Shown here one piece after another: positions 38,328 through 47,118 of a DNA stretch of 64,000 nt (position 1 is its first letter; every line of letters begins with the position of its first letter). A program made the position numbers and the translations under genes. This DNA comes from Lichenifustis flavocetrariae (GTDB lineage Bacteria; Pseudomonadota; Alphaproteobacteria; Rhizobiales; Beijerinckiaceae): the NCBI RefSeq assembly GCF_026130545.1, contig NZ_JAMOIM010000010.1:124001-188000 (forward strand). Direction: 5' to 3'. Under the pieces are notes generated by a model. That model had not been told where the DNA came from, did not search any database, and saw only the letters and a program-made list of their open reading frames with translations.

Positions 38328-40565
38328 TCAACCGGCCTTGCGCTGCGAAACAGCGTCACCAGTCTTGTTGGCTGCAGCCCATCCGTTCAGCACCTTGTCG
38401 AGCGTCAGGGGATAATCCCGAATCCGCACCCCTGTCGCATTATAGACCGCATTGGCCACCGCCGCACCCGCGCCGCAGATCCCGAGTTCGCCGATTCCCT
38501 TGCTTTTCATGGCGCTGGAATGATCGTCGAGTTCCGGCAGGAAGACCGCATCGATCGCCGGGATGTCCGCATGCACGGCCACATGATATTCGGCAAGGTC
38601 GTGGTTCACGAAACCGCCGAACCGCTTGTCGATGACAAGGTCCTCCGTCAGGGCCGCCCCGACCCCGAACGTCATGCCACCGATGGCCTGCGAGCGCGCC
38701 GTTTTGGCGTTGAGGATGCGGCCGGCCGTGAAGACGCCCAGCATGCGGCGCAGGCGGATTTCGCCCGTGTCGCGGTCGACGCCCACCTCGGCGAAATGAG
38801 CCCCGTAGGACTGCTGGTTGAAGGCCTTGCGAGAATCCCCGGGGTCGGCCGCCCCGTCGGCTTCCAGGCCGTTGGGTCCAACCAGATCGGTCAGCGAGAC
38901 CGTTCGGCCGAGGCCGGTGACATTGCCGTTGTTGAACGTCGAGTCCGGAGGAAGATTGGCGGCCTGCAACAGCTTGCCGCGCAACACGTTGCAGGCATCA
39001 TAGACGGCCGATCCGGCGGAGTTCGCCCCGAACGAGCCACCTGAACCCGGCGCGGCCGGAAAGGCCGTGTCGCCGAGCGCCACCCGCACGCGTGCCATCG
39101 GCAAGCTCAGCATGTCGGCGGCGATCTGCGCCAGGATCGTATAGGACCCAGTGCCGATATCCGTCATCGACGACCGGACCGTCGCGATCCCGTTCTTGTC
39201 GAGCGTCACGCTGGCCTTGGCGGTCAGCATCGGATTGCCCCGGATGGCGCCCGACATGCCCATGCCGACGAGCCAGGCGCCATCCTTCACCTGCCCCGGC
39301 GTCGCGTTGCGCTTCGACCAGCCGAACAGTTCGGCGCCCTTGCGCAGGCAGGGCACGAAGCTCCGCGTGGAGAACGGACGCCCTTTCTCGGGATCTTCCT
39401 GCGGTTCGTTTTTGATCCGCAACTCGATCGGGTCCATGTTCAGCGCCGCCGCGAGTTCGTCCATGGCGCATTCGAGCGCCAGCAGGCCGACAGCCTCGCC
39501 GGGCGCCCGCATGGAGGACGAATGCGGCAGGTCCAGCGTCACGAGCCGGTGCGCGGTCATGCGGTTCGGCGCCGCATAGAAGGACCGCGTGGCCTGAGCG
39601 GCACTCTCGTAGAAAGTGTCACCCGGCGTGTTGTTCGACCAGGATTCATGTCCGATCGCCGTGAGCGTGCCGTCGCGCCCGGCCGCGAGCTTGACCCGCT
39701 GGATTGTGTCGGTGCGGTGTTTGGTGATCTCGAAGATCTGCTGACGCGTCAGCACAACCTTGACGGGCTTCTGCAGCACCTTGGCCGCCATGGCGGCCAG
39801 GATGGCGTCGGCCTCGACCTGGAGCTTGCCCCCGAAGCCGCCACCGATATAGCTGCTGACCATCCGGACCTTGTCCTTCGGGATCTGCAGGGTTCCCGCC
39901 ACCATGTCGGTGCCACGCATCAGCATCTGGTTGGCGGTGTAGAGCGTCAGGCTGTCCCCGTTCCACACCGCGATCGTGGCATGCGGCTCCATCATGGCGT
40001 GCGTCTGCGGCGGTGTCGTGTAGGTCACGTCGACCTTCACCGGGGCGTTTGTAAAGGCCGCGGTGAGATCGCCGGACGCCGTGTCGGCCGGCACGCCATT
40101 GTTGCTCTTCGGCACGAAGCTCTTCGCGAGAGACGACCCCATGTCGTACTCGCCCTTTTCGGCCGCGTAGCGCGGTTTCACCAGATAGGCGGCGGCGCGG
40201 GCCTGTTCGAACGTGTCGGCGACCACAAGGGCGATCGGCTGGCCGTGATGGTCGATCGACGGTCCTTCCAGTTGCGGGTTGCCGGACGTGCCCCGTGGCC
40301 CCTGCTTCAACGCATTCTTGTAGGTGAGCACGAGCCGGACGCCCGGCGCCTTCTCGGCCGCCGTGGTGTCGATCTCATCGAGCCTGCCCTTGGAGATGGC
40401 GGCCTGCACGACGAAGCCATACAGCGGGTGTTCGTCATGGTACTCGGCTGCATAAGTCGCGCGGCCCGACACTTTGAGCGGCCCGTCGATCCGGTCGAGC
40501 GGCTGCCCCACGAGGCCGGGTTTGTCGAGCGGTGTCGGCCCGACCGGGTTTGTCATGTTGATCAT
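38328..40565 (-). CDS. Molybdopterin-cytosine dinucleotide subunit of a PaoC-like aldehyde oxidoreductase
   Basis: Large catalytic subunit of a xanthine-dehydrogenase-family enzyme, 745 residues. It begins with the hammerhead domain (VGQPLDRIDGPLKVSGRATYAAEY), has GGGFGGKLQVEADAILAAMAA for cofactor binding, MRAPGEAVGLLALE, and the C-terminal KGIGELGICGAGAAVANAVYNATG with the catalytic Glu of the GE motif. The start at 40565 has GAGG upstream. It is the third gene of a paoA-paoB-paoC-type operon; by family analogy the enzyme oxidises aromatic aldehydes to acids in the periplasm. Confidence 0.9.
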   Translation of the reverse strand: MINMTNPVGPTPLDKPGLVGQPLDRIDGPLKVSGRATYAAEYHDEHPLYGFVVQAAISKGRLDEIDTTAAEKAPGVRLVLTYKNALKQGPRGTSGNPQLEGPSIDHHGQPIALVVADTFEQARAAAYLVKPRYAAEKGEYDMGSSLAKSFVPKSNNGVPADTASGDLTAAFTNAPVKVDVTYTTPPQTHAMMEPHATIAVWNGDSLTLYTANQMLMRGTDMVAGTLQIPKDKVRMVSSYIGGGFGGKLQVEADAILAAMAAKVLQKPVKVVLTRQQIFEITKHRTDTIQRVKLAAGRDGTLTAIGHESWSNNTPGDTFYESAAQATRSFYAAPNRMTAHRLVTLDLPHSSSMRAPGEAVGLLALECAMDELAAALNMDPIELRIKNEPQEDPEKGRPFSTRSFVPCLRKGAELFGWSKRNATPGQVKDGAWLVGMGMSGAIRGNPMLTAKASVTLDKNGIATVRSSMTDIGTGSYTILAQIAADMLSLPMARVRVALGDTAFPAAPGSGGSFGANSAGSAVYDACNVLRGKLLQAANLPPDSTFNNGNVTGLGRTVSLTDLVGPNGLEADGAADPGDSRKAFNQQSYGAHFAEVGVDRDTGEIRLRRMLGVFTAGRILNAKTARSQAIGGMTFGVGAALTEDLVIDKRFGGFVNHDLAEYHVAVHADIPAIDAVFLPELDDHSSAMKSKGIGELGICGAGAAVANAVYNATGVRIRDYPLTLDKVLNGWAAANKTGDAVSQRKAG

Positions 40566-40574
40566 GGTCGGTCC

Positions 40575-41561
40575 TCAGGCGGAGTGAGCGGCGGTCGTCA
40601 GGACGGAGGCGAGCGTCCGCCGGACCAGCGGAAACTTGAAATCGTTGTGGCCATACCCCTGGCCACCCGCGAGCACGTCCTCGCCGGCCTGCGCGAAAGC
40701 CTCCGCATTGGCCTTGGCACCCGCAAGAACTTGCTCGGCCTTCTCCACCCGCCAGGGCTTATGGGCCAAGCCGCCGAAGGCCATGCGGGCCTGCTTGATC
40801 ATGCCGCCCTCCGCGTCGACGACGGCGGCCACCGACACGAGCGCGAAGGCATAGGAGGCGCGATCGCGGACCTTGCGATAAATCTGCACGCCCTTGGGCG
40901 GCGGCGGAAGGGTCACGGCGGTGATCATCTCGCCCGGCTTCAGGTTTGTCTCGATGTTGGGCGTCTTGCCCGGCAGGCGATGGAGGTCCGCGATCGGGAT
41001 CTTGCGGTCGCTGCCATCGGGCGACACCGTCTCCAACGTGGCATCGAGCACCCGCATCGCCACCGCCATGTCGGAGGGATGGGTCGCGATGCACTCGTCC
41101 GACGTTCCCATAATGGCCAGGATGCGGTTGAACCCGCCGATGGCCGAACATCCGGAGCCCGGCTCACGCTTGTTGCAAGGCTTTGTCGTATCGTAGAAAT
41201 AATAGCAGCGCGTCCGCTGCAGCAGGTTGCCGGCCGTGGTGGCCTTGTTGCGCAACTGGCCCGAGGCTCCGGCCAGCAGCGCGCGGCTGAGCACGCCATA
41301 ATTCTTGCGCACGCGCGGATCGGCAGCAAGATCGCTGTTGCGGACGAGCGCGCCGATCTTCAAGCCTCCGTCCGAGGTGTCTTCGACCTTGTCGAGGGGC
41401 AGACGATTGACGTCGACGAGGTGGGTCGGGGTCTCGACTTCGAGCTTCATCAGGTCGAGCAGATTGGTGCCGCCCGCGATGAATTTGGCATTGGGCTTGG
41501 CCATGATGGCCTTGGCGGCGTCCGCGAGCGTGGTCGGGCGCTCATACGTGAAGGCTTTCAT
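40575..41561 (-). CDS. FAD-binding subunit with extra [4Fe-4S] site, PaoB-like
   Basis: 328 residues. FAD-binding motifs [20 protein letters not shown] and [12 protein letters not shown] are clear. Cysteines at about 119, 129 and 138 (in [22 protein letters not shown]) plus one near 157 match the additional [4Fe-4S] cluster known from E. coli PaoB and absent from ordinary xanthine dehydrogenases. The ATG overlaps the TGA of the preceding gene. It passes electrons from the 2Fe-2S subunit to FAD. Confidence 0.9.
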   Translation of the reverse strand: MKAFTYERPTTLADAAKAIMAKPNAKFIAGGTNLLDLMKLEVETPTHLVDVNRLPLDKVEDTSDGGLKIGALVRNSDLAADPRVRKNYGVLSRALLAGASGQLRNKATTAGNLLQRTRCYYFYDTTKPCNKREPGSGCSAIGGFNRILAIMGTSDECIATHPSDMAVAMRVLDATLETVSPDGSDRKIPIADLHRLPGKTPNIETNLKPGEMITAVTLPPPPKGVQIYRKVRDRASYAFALVSVAAVVDAEGGMIKQARMAFGGLAHKPWRVEKAEQVLAGAKANAEAFAQAGEDVLAGGQGYGHNDFKFPLVRRTLASVLTTAAHSA

Positions 41562-42220
41562 CAGGCTGCTCCCTTCGCGTCCTGGATGGCCGCCACGATA
41601 TTGGGGTAGGCGCTGCAACGGCAGATGTTGCCGCTCATGCGTTCGCGGATCTCGACGTCGGTCAACTCCGGCGTCTTGGTCAGATCGGCCGTGACGACGC
41701 TCGGGAAACCGGCCTTGTGCTCGTGCAACATGCCGGCGGCCGACATGATCTGGCCAGGCGTGCAATACCCACATTGGAAGCCGTCGTGATGCACGAAGGC
41801 GGCCTGCAGCGGGTGGAGGGTCTCCCCGTCCGCCATGCCTTCGATCGTAGTGATCTCGTCGCCTTCGTGCATGGCTGCGAGCGTCAGGCAGGAATTGATG
41901 CGGCGGCCATCGACCAGCACCGTGCAGGCGCCGCATTGCCCATGGTCGCACCCCTTCTTCGAGCCCGTGAAGCCGATGTGCTCCCGCAAGGCATCGAGCA
42001 ACGTCGTGCGTGTGTCGAGGGTAAGCGCCTGAACCTTGCCGTTGACCTTGAAGCTGACCGGCATCGTCGAGACGCCGGGATCAGTTGACAGGACGGGTGG
42101 CGCCTGAGGATTGACTTCGGCCGCAAACCCCGGCCGGAGGTATCCGAGCACGGCAAAAGCCGCACCGGTTTCGAGAACACGCCGTCGCGTGATCCCGCAT
42201 GGATGATCGCCTGCACTCAT
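41561..42220 (-). CDS. Tat-exported 2Fe-2S subunit, PaoA-like
   Basis: 219 residues. The N-terminus carries a twin-arginine signal ([20 protein letters not shown]), so the complex is periplasmic. Two [2Fe-2S] clusters are laid out as in the family: plant-type [15 protein letters not shown] near residues 90-105, with an earlier Cys in SKKGC, and the second set CGYCTPGQ and [11 protein letters not shown]. First gene of the aldehyde oxidoreductase operon. No PaoD-type maturation gene is in the window; it must be elsewhere. Confidence 0.92.
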   Translation of the reverse strand: MSAGDHPCGITRRRVLETGAAFAVLGYLRPGFAAEVNPQAPPVLSTDPGVSTMPVSFKVNGKVQALTLDTRTTLLDALREHIGFTGSKKGCDHGQCGACTVLVDGRRINSCLTLAAMHEGDEITTIEGMADGETLHPLQAAFVHHDGFQCGYCTPGQIMSAAGMLHEHKAGFPSVVTADLTKTPELTDVEIRERMSGNICRCSAYPNIVAAIQDAKGAA

Positions 42221-42426
42221 AATGTGCGCCTTGAAGGTTTTGGTTGGATCGATCTCGCTGAAGACCCGCCGGCATATCCGGCACCTGGATCGGCAGAGTC
42301 AGTTCTCAACAGTCTGTAACGTGCGGAGGCCCTGTGCGGGTTCCGCCTGGATGAAGTTGCGTCAAGACGCCGCCAGAACGTGTGCCGCCTGTTGCGGTCG
42401 CCCAAAGGACAGCTTAAACCTGGGGC

Positions 42427-43185
42427 ATGATCGCCTACGCGAACCCCGCCAATTTCATGCGGCTTTCGGGACGGCTGCTGCCCTGGCTGGCGGCGGTGAC
42501 GGGCCTGATCCTCGCGGTTGGGCTTTATCTCGCCTTCTTCGTTGCACCGCCGGATTATCAGCAGGGTGAAACGGTGCGGATCATGTTCATCCATGTGCCA
42601 GCGGCCTGGGTGGCGTCCTTCAGCTACATCACCATGACGGGTGCTGCGCTCGGCACGCTCGTGTGGCGTCATCCCCTCGCCGATGCGGCCCAGAAGGCCG
42701 CGGCGCCGCTTGGGGCCGTTTTCACCTTCATCTGTCTCGTCACGGGCTCGCTGTGGGGCAAGCCCATGTGGGGCACCTATTGGGTCTGGGACGCGCGTCT
42801 CACCTCCGTCCTTGTGCTGTTCCTCATCTACCTCGGCCTGATCGGCCTGTGGCAGGCGATCGACGAGCCAGGCCGGGCCGCCCGCGCGGCGGCGATCCTG
42901 ACACTGGTCGGCGTGATCAACATCCCGATCGTCAAATTTTCCGTCGATTGGTGGAACACCCTCCACCAGCCGGCATCGGTGTTCCGCATGGGAGGACCGA
43001 CGATGGATCCCTCCATGCTCTGGCCGTTGCTGATCATGGCGGTCGGCTTCACCTTGCTGTTCGTGACGCTGCACACCTATGCGATCCGAACCGAGATCCT
43101 GCGTCGGCGTGCGCGGCGGCTGATGTTGAACGCCGCCGCGGGTGAGCCCGCGACCCAATTCACAATCATGGAGGCCACGCCGTGA
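42427..43185 (+). CDS. ccmC: Heme exporter permease CcmC
   Basis: 252 residues, six spans. The tryptophan-rich heme-handling loop WGTYWVWDARLTS is exact for CcmC, with flanking heme-ligand histidines (FIHVPAAW and WWNTLHQPAS). CcmC loads heme onto CcmE. It starts alone after the divergent aldehyde oxidoreductase operon and is followed by ccmD with a 1-base overlap (TGATG). Its usual upstream partners ccmAB are 20 kb away. Confidence 0.96.
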   Translation: MIAYANPANFMRLSGRLLPWLAAVTGLILAVGLYLAFFVAPPDYQQGETVRIMFIHVPAAWVASFSYITMTGAALGTLVWRHPLADAAQKAAAPLGAVFTFICLVTGSLWGKPMWGTYWVWDARLTSVLVLFLIYLGLIGLWQAIDEPGRAARAAAILTLVGVINIPIVKFSVDWWNTLHQPASVFRMGGPTMDPSMLWPLLIMAVGFTLLFVTLHTYAIRTEILRRRARRLMLNAAAGEPATQFTIMEATP

Positions 43186-43328
43186 TGGCCGTGCCGCACA
43201 TCGGATTCATCCTGGCCGCCTATGCGCTGACCCTGCTGGTGCTCGGGGGAACGATCCTGGCACTGGTGTACGATCAAAGAACGCAGAAGAAGCTGCTGGC
43301 CCGCCTGTCCCGCAACGAGCAGCCATGA
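43185..43328 (+). CDS. ccmD: Heme exporter protein CcmD
   Basis: 47 residues: MAVPHIGFILAAYALTLLVL, a single membrane span, then a charged cytoplasmic tail (YDQRTQKKLLARLSRNEQ). The ATG overlaps the ccmC TGA by 1 base, and its own TGA overlaps the ccmG ATG by 4 bases. CcmD keeps holo-CcmE in contact with CcmC for release by CcmAB. Size, position and the IxxAY pattern fit the family. Confidence 0.9.
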   Translation: MAVPHIGFILAAYALTLLVLGGTILALVYDQRTQKKLLARLSRNEQP

Positions 43329-43915
43329 GCGCCCATCCCGACACCGTCACGCCGCCGGTCCGTGGCAAGCGATCGTTCCTGATCCTGCCGCTGCTGTGTT
43401 TCCTGTCCCTGGCCGGCTTGTTCTTCCTTCGCCTGCAGGCGGGCGATCCATCCATGCTGCCCTCCGTGCTGATCGGCCGCCCCGCGCCGCCCTTCACGCT
43501 CAAGCCGCTGCCGGACCTCGGCGTCCCGGGTCTGAAAGACGCGGATCTACGAGCCGGCCATGTCACGCTCGTCAACGTCTTCGCCTCCTGGTGCGTCGAA
43601 TGCCATGACGAGCATGGAATGTTGATGGGCCTCGCCCAGGACCCTGACCTGAAGGCGAAGGGCGTCACGCTGAGCGGCATCGCCTACAAGGACAAGCCGG
43701 AGGATGCGCGCCGCTATCTCGGCGCGAAAGGCAATCCCTTCATGGCGGTGGGAAACGATGAATCCGGGCGCACCGGCATCGATTTCGGGGTTTACGGCGT
43801 TCCGGAAACCTTCGTGGTGAAAGGCGACGGGACGATTGCGTTCAAGCTGATCGGCGGCGTCACGCCGGGAAATGTCGCGCTGTTCAAGGCCGAGATCGAC
43901 AAGGCGCTGCACTGA
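43325..43915 (+). CDS. ccmG: CcmG/DsbE thiol:disulfide oxidoreductase
   Basis: 196 residues, anchored by one N-terminal span (SFLILPLLCFLSLAGLFFL) with a periplasmic thioredoxin fold; it keeps apocytochrome c cysteines reduced. The active site is in VFASWCVECHDEHGML: the CxxC is CVEC rather than the usual CVPC. The cis-proline loop GVYGVPETFVV and the central GVYGVPE insert of the DsbE group are normal. Last gene of the ccmCDG unit. Confidence 0.93.
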   Translation: MSAHPDTVTPPVRGKRSFLILPLLCFLSLAGLFFLRLQAGDPSMLPSVLIGRPAPPFTLKPLPDLGVPGLKDADLRAGHVTLVNVFASWCVECHDEHGMLMGLAQDPDLKAKGVTLSGIAYKDKPEDARRYLGAKGNPFMAVGNDESGRTGIDFGVYGVPETFVVKGDGTIAFKLIGGVTPGNVALFKAEIDKALH

Positions 43916-44101
43916 GCCGCTCCCGCACGGATCCCTGGCGTGGATCGGTCAAAGGCGAGCAATGTTTTTCAGGCTTGGAAAAGAGCTGGTCAGCTAGCGT
44001 ATGGGCCTGATCTTCTCGAGCCGGCACCGATGACCTGCATCTCCGCCTTTTCCGATCTACCGGCGATTGCCCCGCCACATCCGCGCAGGACAGGGCGCCG
44101 C

Positions 44102-44257
44102 ATGTCGATGCGCGCCTTATGCTCCGTGGCACGCGCGGGCGCCCTGATCCTGGCTGTCGCAAACCTGACCGTGCCTGACGCGGTGATCCATGCCAAATGG
44201 TTCAAGCTCGGCCTGATCCTCGACAGCGCGCACCACTACTATGCGGCACAGACCTGA
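44102..44257 (+). CDS. Possible small membrane protein
   Basis: 51 residues starting MSMRALCSVARAGALILAVANL, a hydrophobic N-terminus that could be a signal or a span, followed by DAVIHAKWFKLGLILDS. No family recognised; the 350-base gap between ccmG and hpt otherwise shows nothing. The frame stays open as far upstream as 43940. Weakly supported. Confidence 0.25.
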   Translation: MSMRALCSVARAGALILAVANLTVPDAVIHAKWFKLGLILDSAHHYYAAQT

Positions 44258-44266
44258 CGCTCGACG

Positions 44267-44803
44267 TCAGGCACCTTCGACGACCCCGATGAACGGCAAC
44301 TGGCGAAACGAATGCGCCACATCCATGCCGTATCCCACGACGAACAGGTCGGGGCAGGTGAAACCTACGAAATCGGCATCCACTTGGACGGCACGCTTGC
44401 CGGGCTTCTCCAGCATCACGCCGATCATCACGCGCCGTGCGCCCCGCGCGGCCAGAAGATCCTTGGCGAAAGCTAGGGTGCGGCCGGATTCGAGAATGTC
44501 GTCGAGGATCAGCACGTCACGCCCCGCGACGGGCGAATCGATGTCCTTCAGAATGGCAACCTGGCCGGACGAGACCGTGCCGCGCAGATAGCTCGAAAGG
44601 TGCATGAACTCGACTTGAGGGTCGAGGTTTTCGCGGTGGAGCGCGCGCACGAGGTCGGCCGCGAAGATGAACGATCCTTTCAGAACCGCGATGACGAGCA
44701 GGTCCCTGAGGTCACGGGTCGCCACCTCCTGCGCCAGCGTGGCAATCCGGCCGGCGATCGCGTGCTCGTCGAAGAGCACCCGCACTGTCCTGTTCTCAAC
44801 CAT
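44267..44803 (-). CDS. hpt: Hypoxanthine phosphoribosyltransferase
   Basis: Purine salvage enzyme converting hypoxanthine or guanine plus PRPP to IMP or GMP. 178 residues from ATG 44803. PRPP-binding loop VLILDDILESGRTLAFA, the PPi loop VLKGSFIFAADLVR, and the C-terminal PDLFVVGYGMDVAHSFRQLPFIGVV are all diagnostic of HPRT. Cytoplasmic. Confidence 0.95.
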   Translation of the reverse strand: MVENRTVRVLFDEHAIAGRIATLAQEVATRDLRDLLVIAVLKGSFIFAADLVRALHRENLDPQVEFMHLSSYLRGTVSSGQVAILKDIDSPVAGRDVLILDDILESGRTLAFAKDLLAARGARRVMIGVMLEKPGKRAVQVDADFVGFTCPDLFVVGYGMDVAHSFRQLPFIGVVEGA

Positions 44804-45123
44804 ACGATCACTGCTTCCCGACCGATGTGCCCGCGTGGCGGCACCAATCGGGCGATCATGCCGGTTTCGAGCCGGCGGAGCCAGAAGCCTTGTGGGGAAG
44901 CGCTTCTCTCGTCTGCGAACCCGGCGCCGAGGCTGGCCCGCCGAGGCGTCGCCGGAAGCCGTCGAAGATGCCGGATGGCGACTCATCGAGAGCCGTGATG
45001 GAACGGCTTAAGCGTCGATCCGGACCGGCAGACAGGCGGGTTGCTCGGCTTTGCAGAGTTTAGAAGCGGCAGGCGGCACCGCCGCGGACCGCCCGTTCTT
45101 TCCACCGGGGCCTTAAGCCTGCG
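44804..45123. other. 320-base gap between hpt and the glycosyltransferase gene
   Basis: No coding sequence, repeat or terminator stood out on either strand. It should contain the hpt promoter. Confidence 0.5.
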
Positions 45124-46149
45124 CTACCGTGCGCGGGCCATACGCCGAAATGCACCGAGACCTCCGAACAGCCGGCCCAGCCGCAGACCGACTCGGCCCA
45201 GAAGCGCCGATTGCATCGCGAAGGACGCTATGAGGAAGAAGACCCGTTGGTTCCGATGAAGACGCGGAACGATCACATGGCGCAGCGTCGCGGCCGTCGT
45301 CCGAAGGTCCAGCCAATTGTCGGCGCGGAGCGCTCGCGCATATTCATCCAGCAATAGCCGCACGAAGCGCGGCGCGATGAGGTTCCGGCTGAACCACCGA
45401 CCCGGCGATGCCTCGTCGGGAAAGGCCGCGAAAAGCTTGTCGGCATAGATGAGACGCGAGCGCGCCATGATTGGCGAGAAGGATGTGGAGCCGGCATGGA
45501 TGCGCCACTGGGACAAGGGTTTGTCCAGGTAGACGTGGGTGTAACCGGCTCGGAACATCCGCAGGAAGAGGTCATCATCCTCATAGCCGCACAGACGCTC
45601 ATCAAAGCCGCCGACGGCGTCAAACGCGGCTCTCACAATGAGCGACGCAGAAGGAAGGACGAACATGTCGTCGCGAAGACAATCCTGGACCGAGGTTTTG
45701 GGATGACGGCTGGGCAGTCGGTCGAGCTTACGGCGCAGGACGACGGCGCCGGCTTCATCGATCTCGTCGAGGTTGCTGTAGACCCAGCCGAGCCTGCCGG
45801 CTTCGGAGTGCAGGATCGTCCTTTCGAGCTCCTCAAGGTGAAACGGATACCAGAGGTCGTCCTGATCCAGAAAGGCGATGTGAGAGCCGTTGGACAGACG
45901 CACGCCCAGGTTTCGCGCCGAGGACTGGCCGCCATTGCCCCTTGCGACCAGACGAATCGGATACACCGCGGCCAAACGCGTCACGATGGCGGGACCGTCA
46001 TCCGTGGAGCCGTCGTCGACGACGATGATCTCGTCGGCGGCCCGGATTTGCGTGACGATGCTCATCAGCGCCGCTTCAATGAAAGCCGCCCCATTGTAGA
46101 GCGGGACAACCGCCGCAATTGTCAGCGATTCTTGATCCCGTTCCGGCAT
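45124..46149 (-). CDS. Family 2 glycosyltransferase
   Basis: 341 residues from ATG 46149. GT-A fold: LTIAAVVPLYNGAAFIEAALMSI, VVDDGSTDDGPAIV, GGQSSARNLGVRLSNG and the DxD-type HIAFLDQDDLW, then GGFDERLCGYEDDDLFLRM with the catalytic acid region. A C-terminal hydrophobic helix (VFFLIASFAMQSALL) may associate with the membrane. It probably adds a sugar in surface polysaccharide or glycolipid synthesis; the acceptor is unknown. It is divergent from ftsE and shares its 288-base upstream region. Confidence 0.88.
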   Translation of the reverse strand: MPERDQESLTIAAVVPLYNGAAFIEAALMSIVTQIRAADEIIVVDDGSTDDGPAIVTRLAAVYPIRLVARGNGGQSSARNLGVRLSNGSHIAFLDQDDLWYPFHLEELERTILHSEAGRLGWVYSNLDEIDEAGAVVLRRKLDRLPSRHPKTSVQDCLRDDMFVLPSASLIVRAAFDAVGGFDERLCGYEDDDLFLRMFRAGYTHVYLDKPLSQWRIHAGSTSFSPIMARSRLIYADKLFAAFPDEASPGRWFSRNLIAPRFVRLLLDEYARALRADNWLDLRTTAATLRHVIVPRLHRNQRVFFLIASFAMQSALLGRVGLRLGRLFGGLGAFRRMARAR

Positions 46150-46321
46150 CGTGGTTCCCTCGCCATGCTGATCAAACGATAGGTGGGAAAAATGCCCACA
46201 AAGAGGCGCGAGAGATTTGAAGATCATTTGGCCTAGCGCTTTGAGCGTGGCCCTCAGGCTGGCGCCGTACGAACGGCCGACCAACACTGCCATCCGGATA
46301 GCTTATCGGACCGCATCGTAG

Positions 46322-46337
46322 TTAATGCTGGATTAAC
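46322..46337. promoter_or_regulatory. Candidate CtrA binding site upstream of ftsE
   Basis: TTAA (46322-46325), 7 bases, TTAAC (46333-46337): an exact TTAA-N7-TTAAC, the consensus of the alphaproteobacterial cell-cycle regulator CtrA. It lies 100 bases upstream of ftsE and 172 bases upstream of the divergent glycosyltransferase. Confidence 0.6.
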
Positions 46338-46437
46338 ATTGCCGGACTACAGAGGGACAAATCGGTGTCCGGCATCAATCTGAAGGCGAACCGAACGGCC
46401 GCCCCCAAAGCCGTCGCCACGCGTGAGGGTGTGCCGC

Positions 46438-47100
46438 TTGGTCCGCTTTGAGAATGTCGGCTTGCGATACGGGATGGGGCCGGAGATCCTCAAGGATCTC
46501 ACCTTCTCGATCGAACCTCAGACGTTTCAGTTTCTCACCGGGCCCTCAGGGGCCGGCAAGACGACGCTGATGCATTTGATCTTGCTGTCCCTGAAACCCA
46601 CCCGGGGTCTCATTACCCTGTTTGGCCAGGATGCGACCACGCTCGACAAGAATGCCATCACGGCGCTGCGTCGGAAGATCGGTGTCGTGTTTCAGGATTT
46701 CCGCCTGCTCGATCATCTGACCACCTACGAGAATGTGGCCTTGCCACTGCGGGTTCAGGGTCGCGAAGAAACGGCCTATCGGGCGGAAGTCGTGGAATTG
46801 CTCAAATGGGTCGGGCTCGGCGAGAGAATGCATGCATTGCCCCAGGTTCTCTCAGGGGGTGAAAAGCAGCGCGCCGCCATTGCCCGGGCCCTCATCGTAC
46901 GGCCGGAACTCCTCCTGGCCGACGAACCGACCGGTAACGTCGACCCGCCTCTCGCCCGACGGCTGTTGCGCCTCTTCGTCGAATTGCACAAATCCGGGAC
47001 CTCGGTGGTGATCGCCACGCATGATCTGGGACTGATGGAGCAGTTCGAGGACGCACGCCGGCTGGTGCTCGGCGACCGCCGCCTGCATGTCTATGACTGA
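46438..47100 (+). CDS. ftsE: Cell division ATP-binding protein FtsE
   Basis: ABC ATPase that with FtsX controls periplasmic murein hydrolases at the septum. 220 residues from TTG 46438 (MVRFENVGLRYG, with GAGGG 8 bases upstream), the family's usual N-terminus; GTG starts at 46423 and 46429 are alternatives. Walker A TGPSGAGKTTLMHL, Q-loop VFQDFRLLDHLTTYENVALPL, signature LSGGEKQRAAIARAL and Walker B LLLADEPTGNVDP are complete. ftsX follows 18 bases downstream. Confidence 0.95.
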   Translation: MVRFENVGLRYGMGPEILKDLTFSIEPQTFQFLTGPSGAGKTTLMHLILLSLKPTRGLITLFGQDATTLDKNAITALRRKIGVVFQDFRLLDHLTTYENVALPLRVQGREETAYRAEVVELLKWVGLGERMHALPQVLSGGEKQRAAIARALIVRPELLLADEPTGNVDPPLARRLLRLFVELHKSGTSVVIATHDLGLMEQFEDARRLVLGDRRLHVYD

Positions 47101-47118
47101 CCGCGAGGCACCCGGGCG

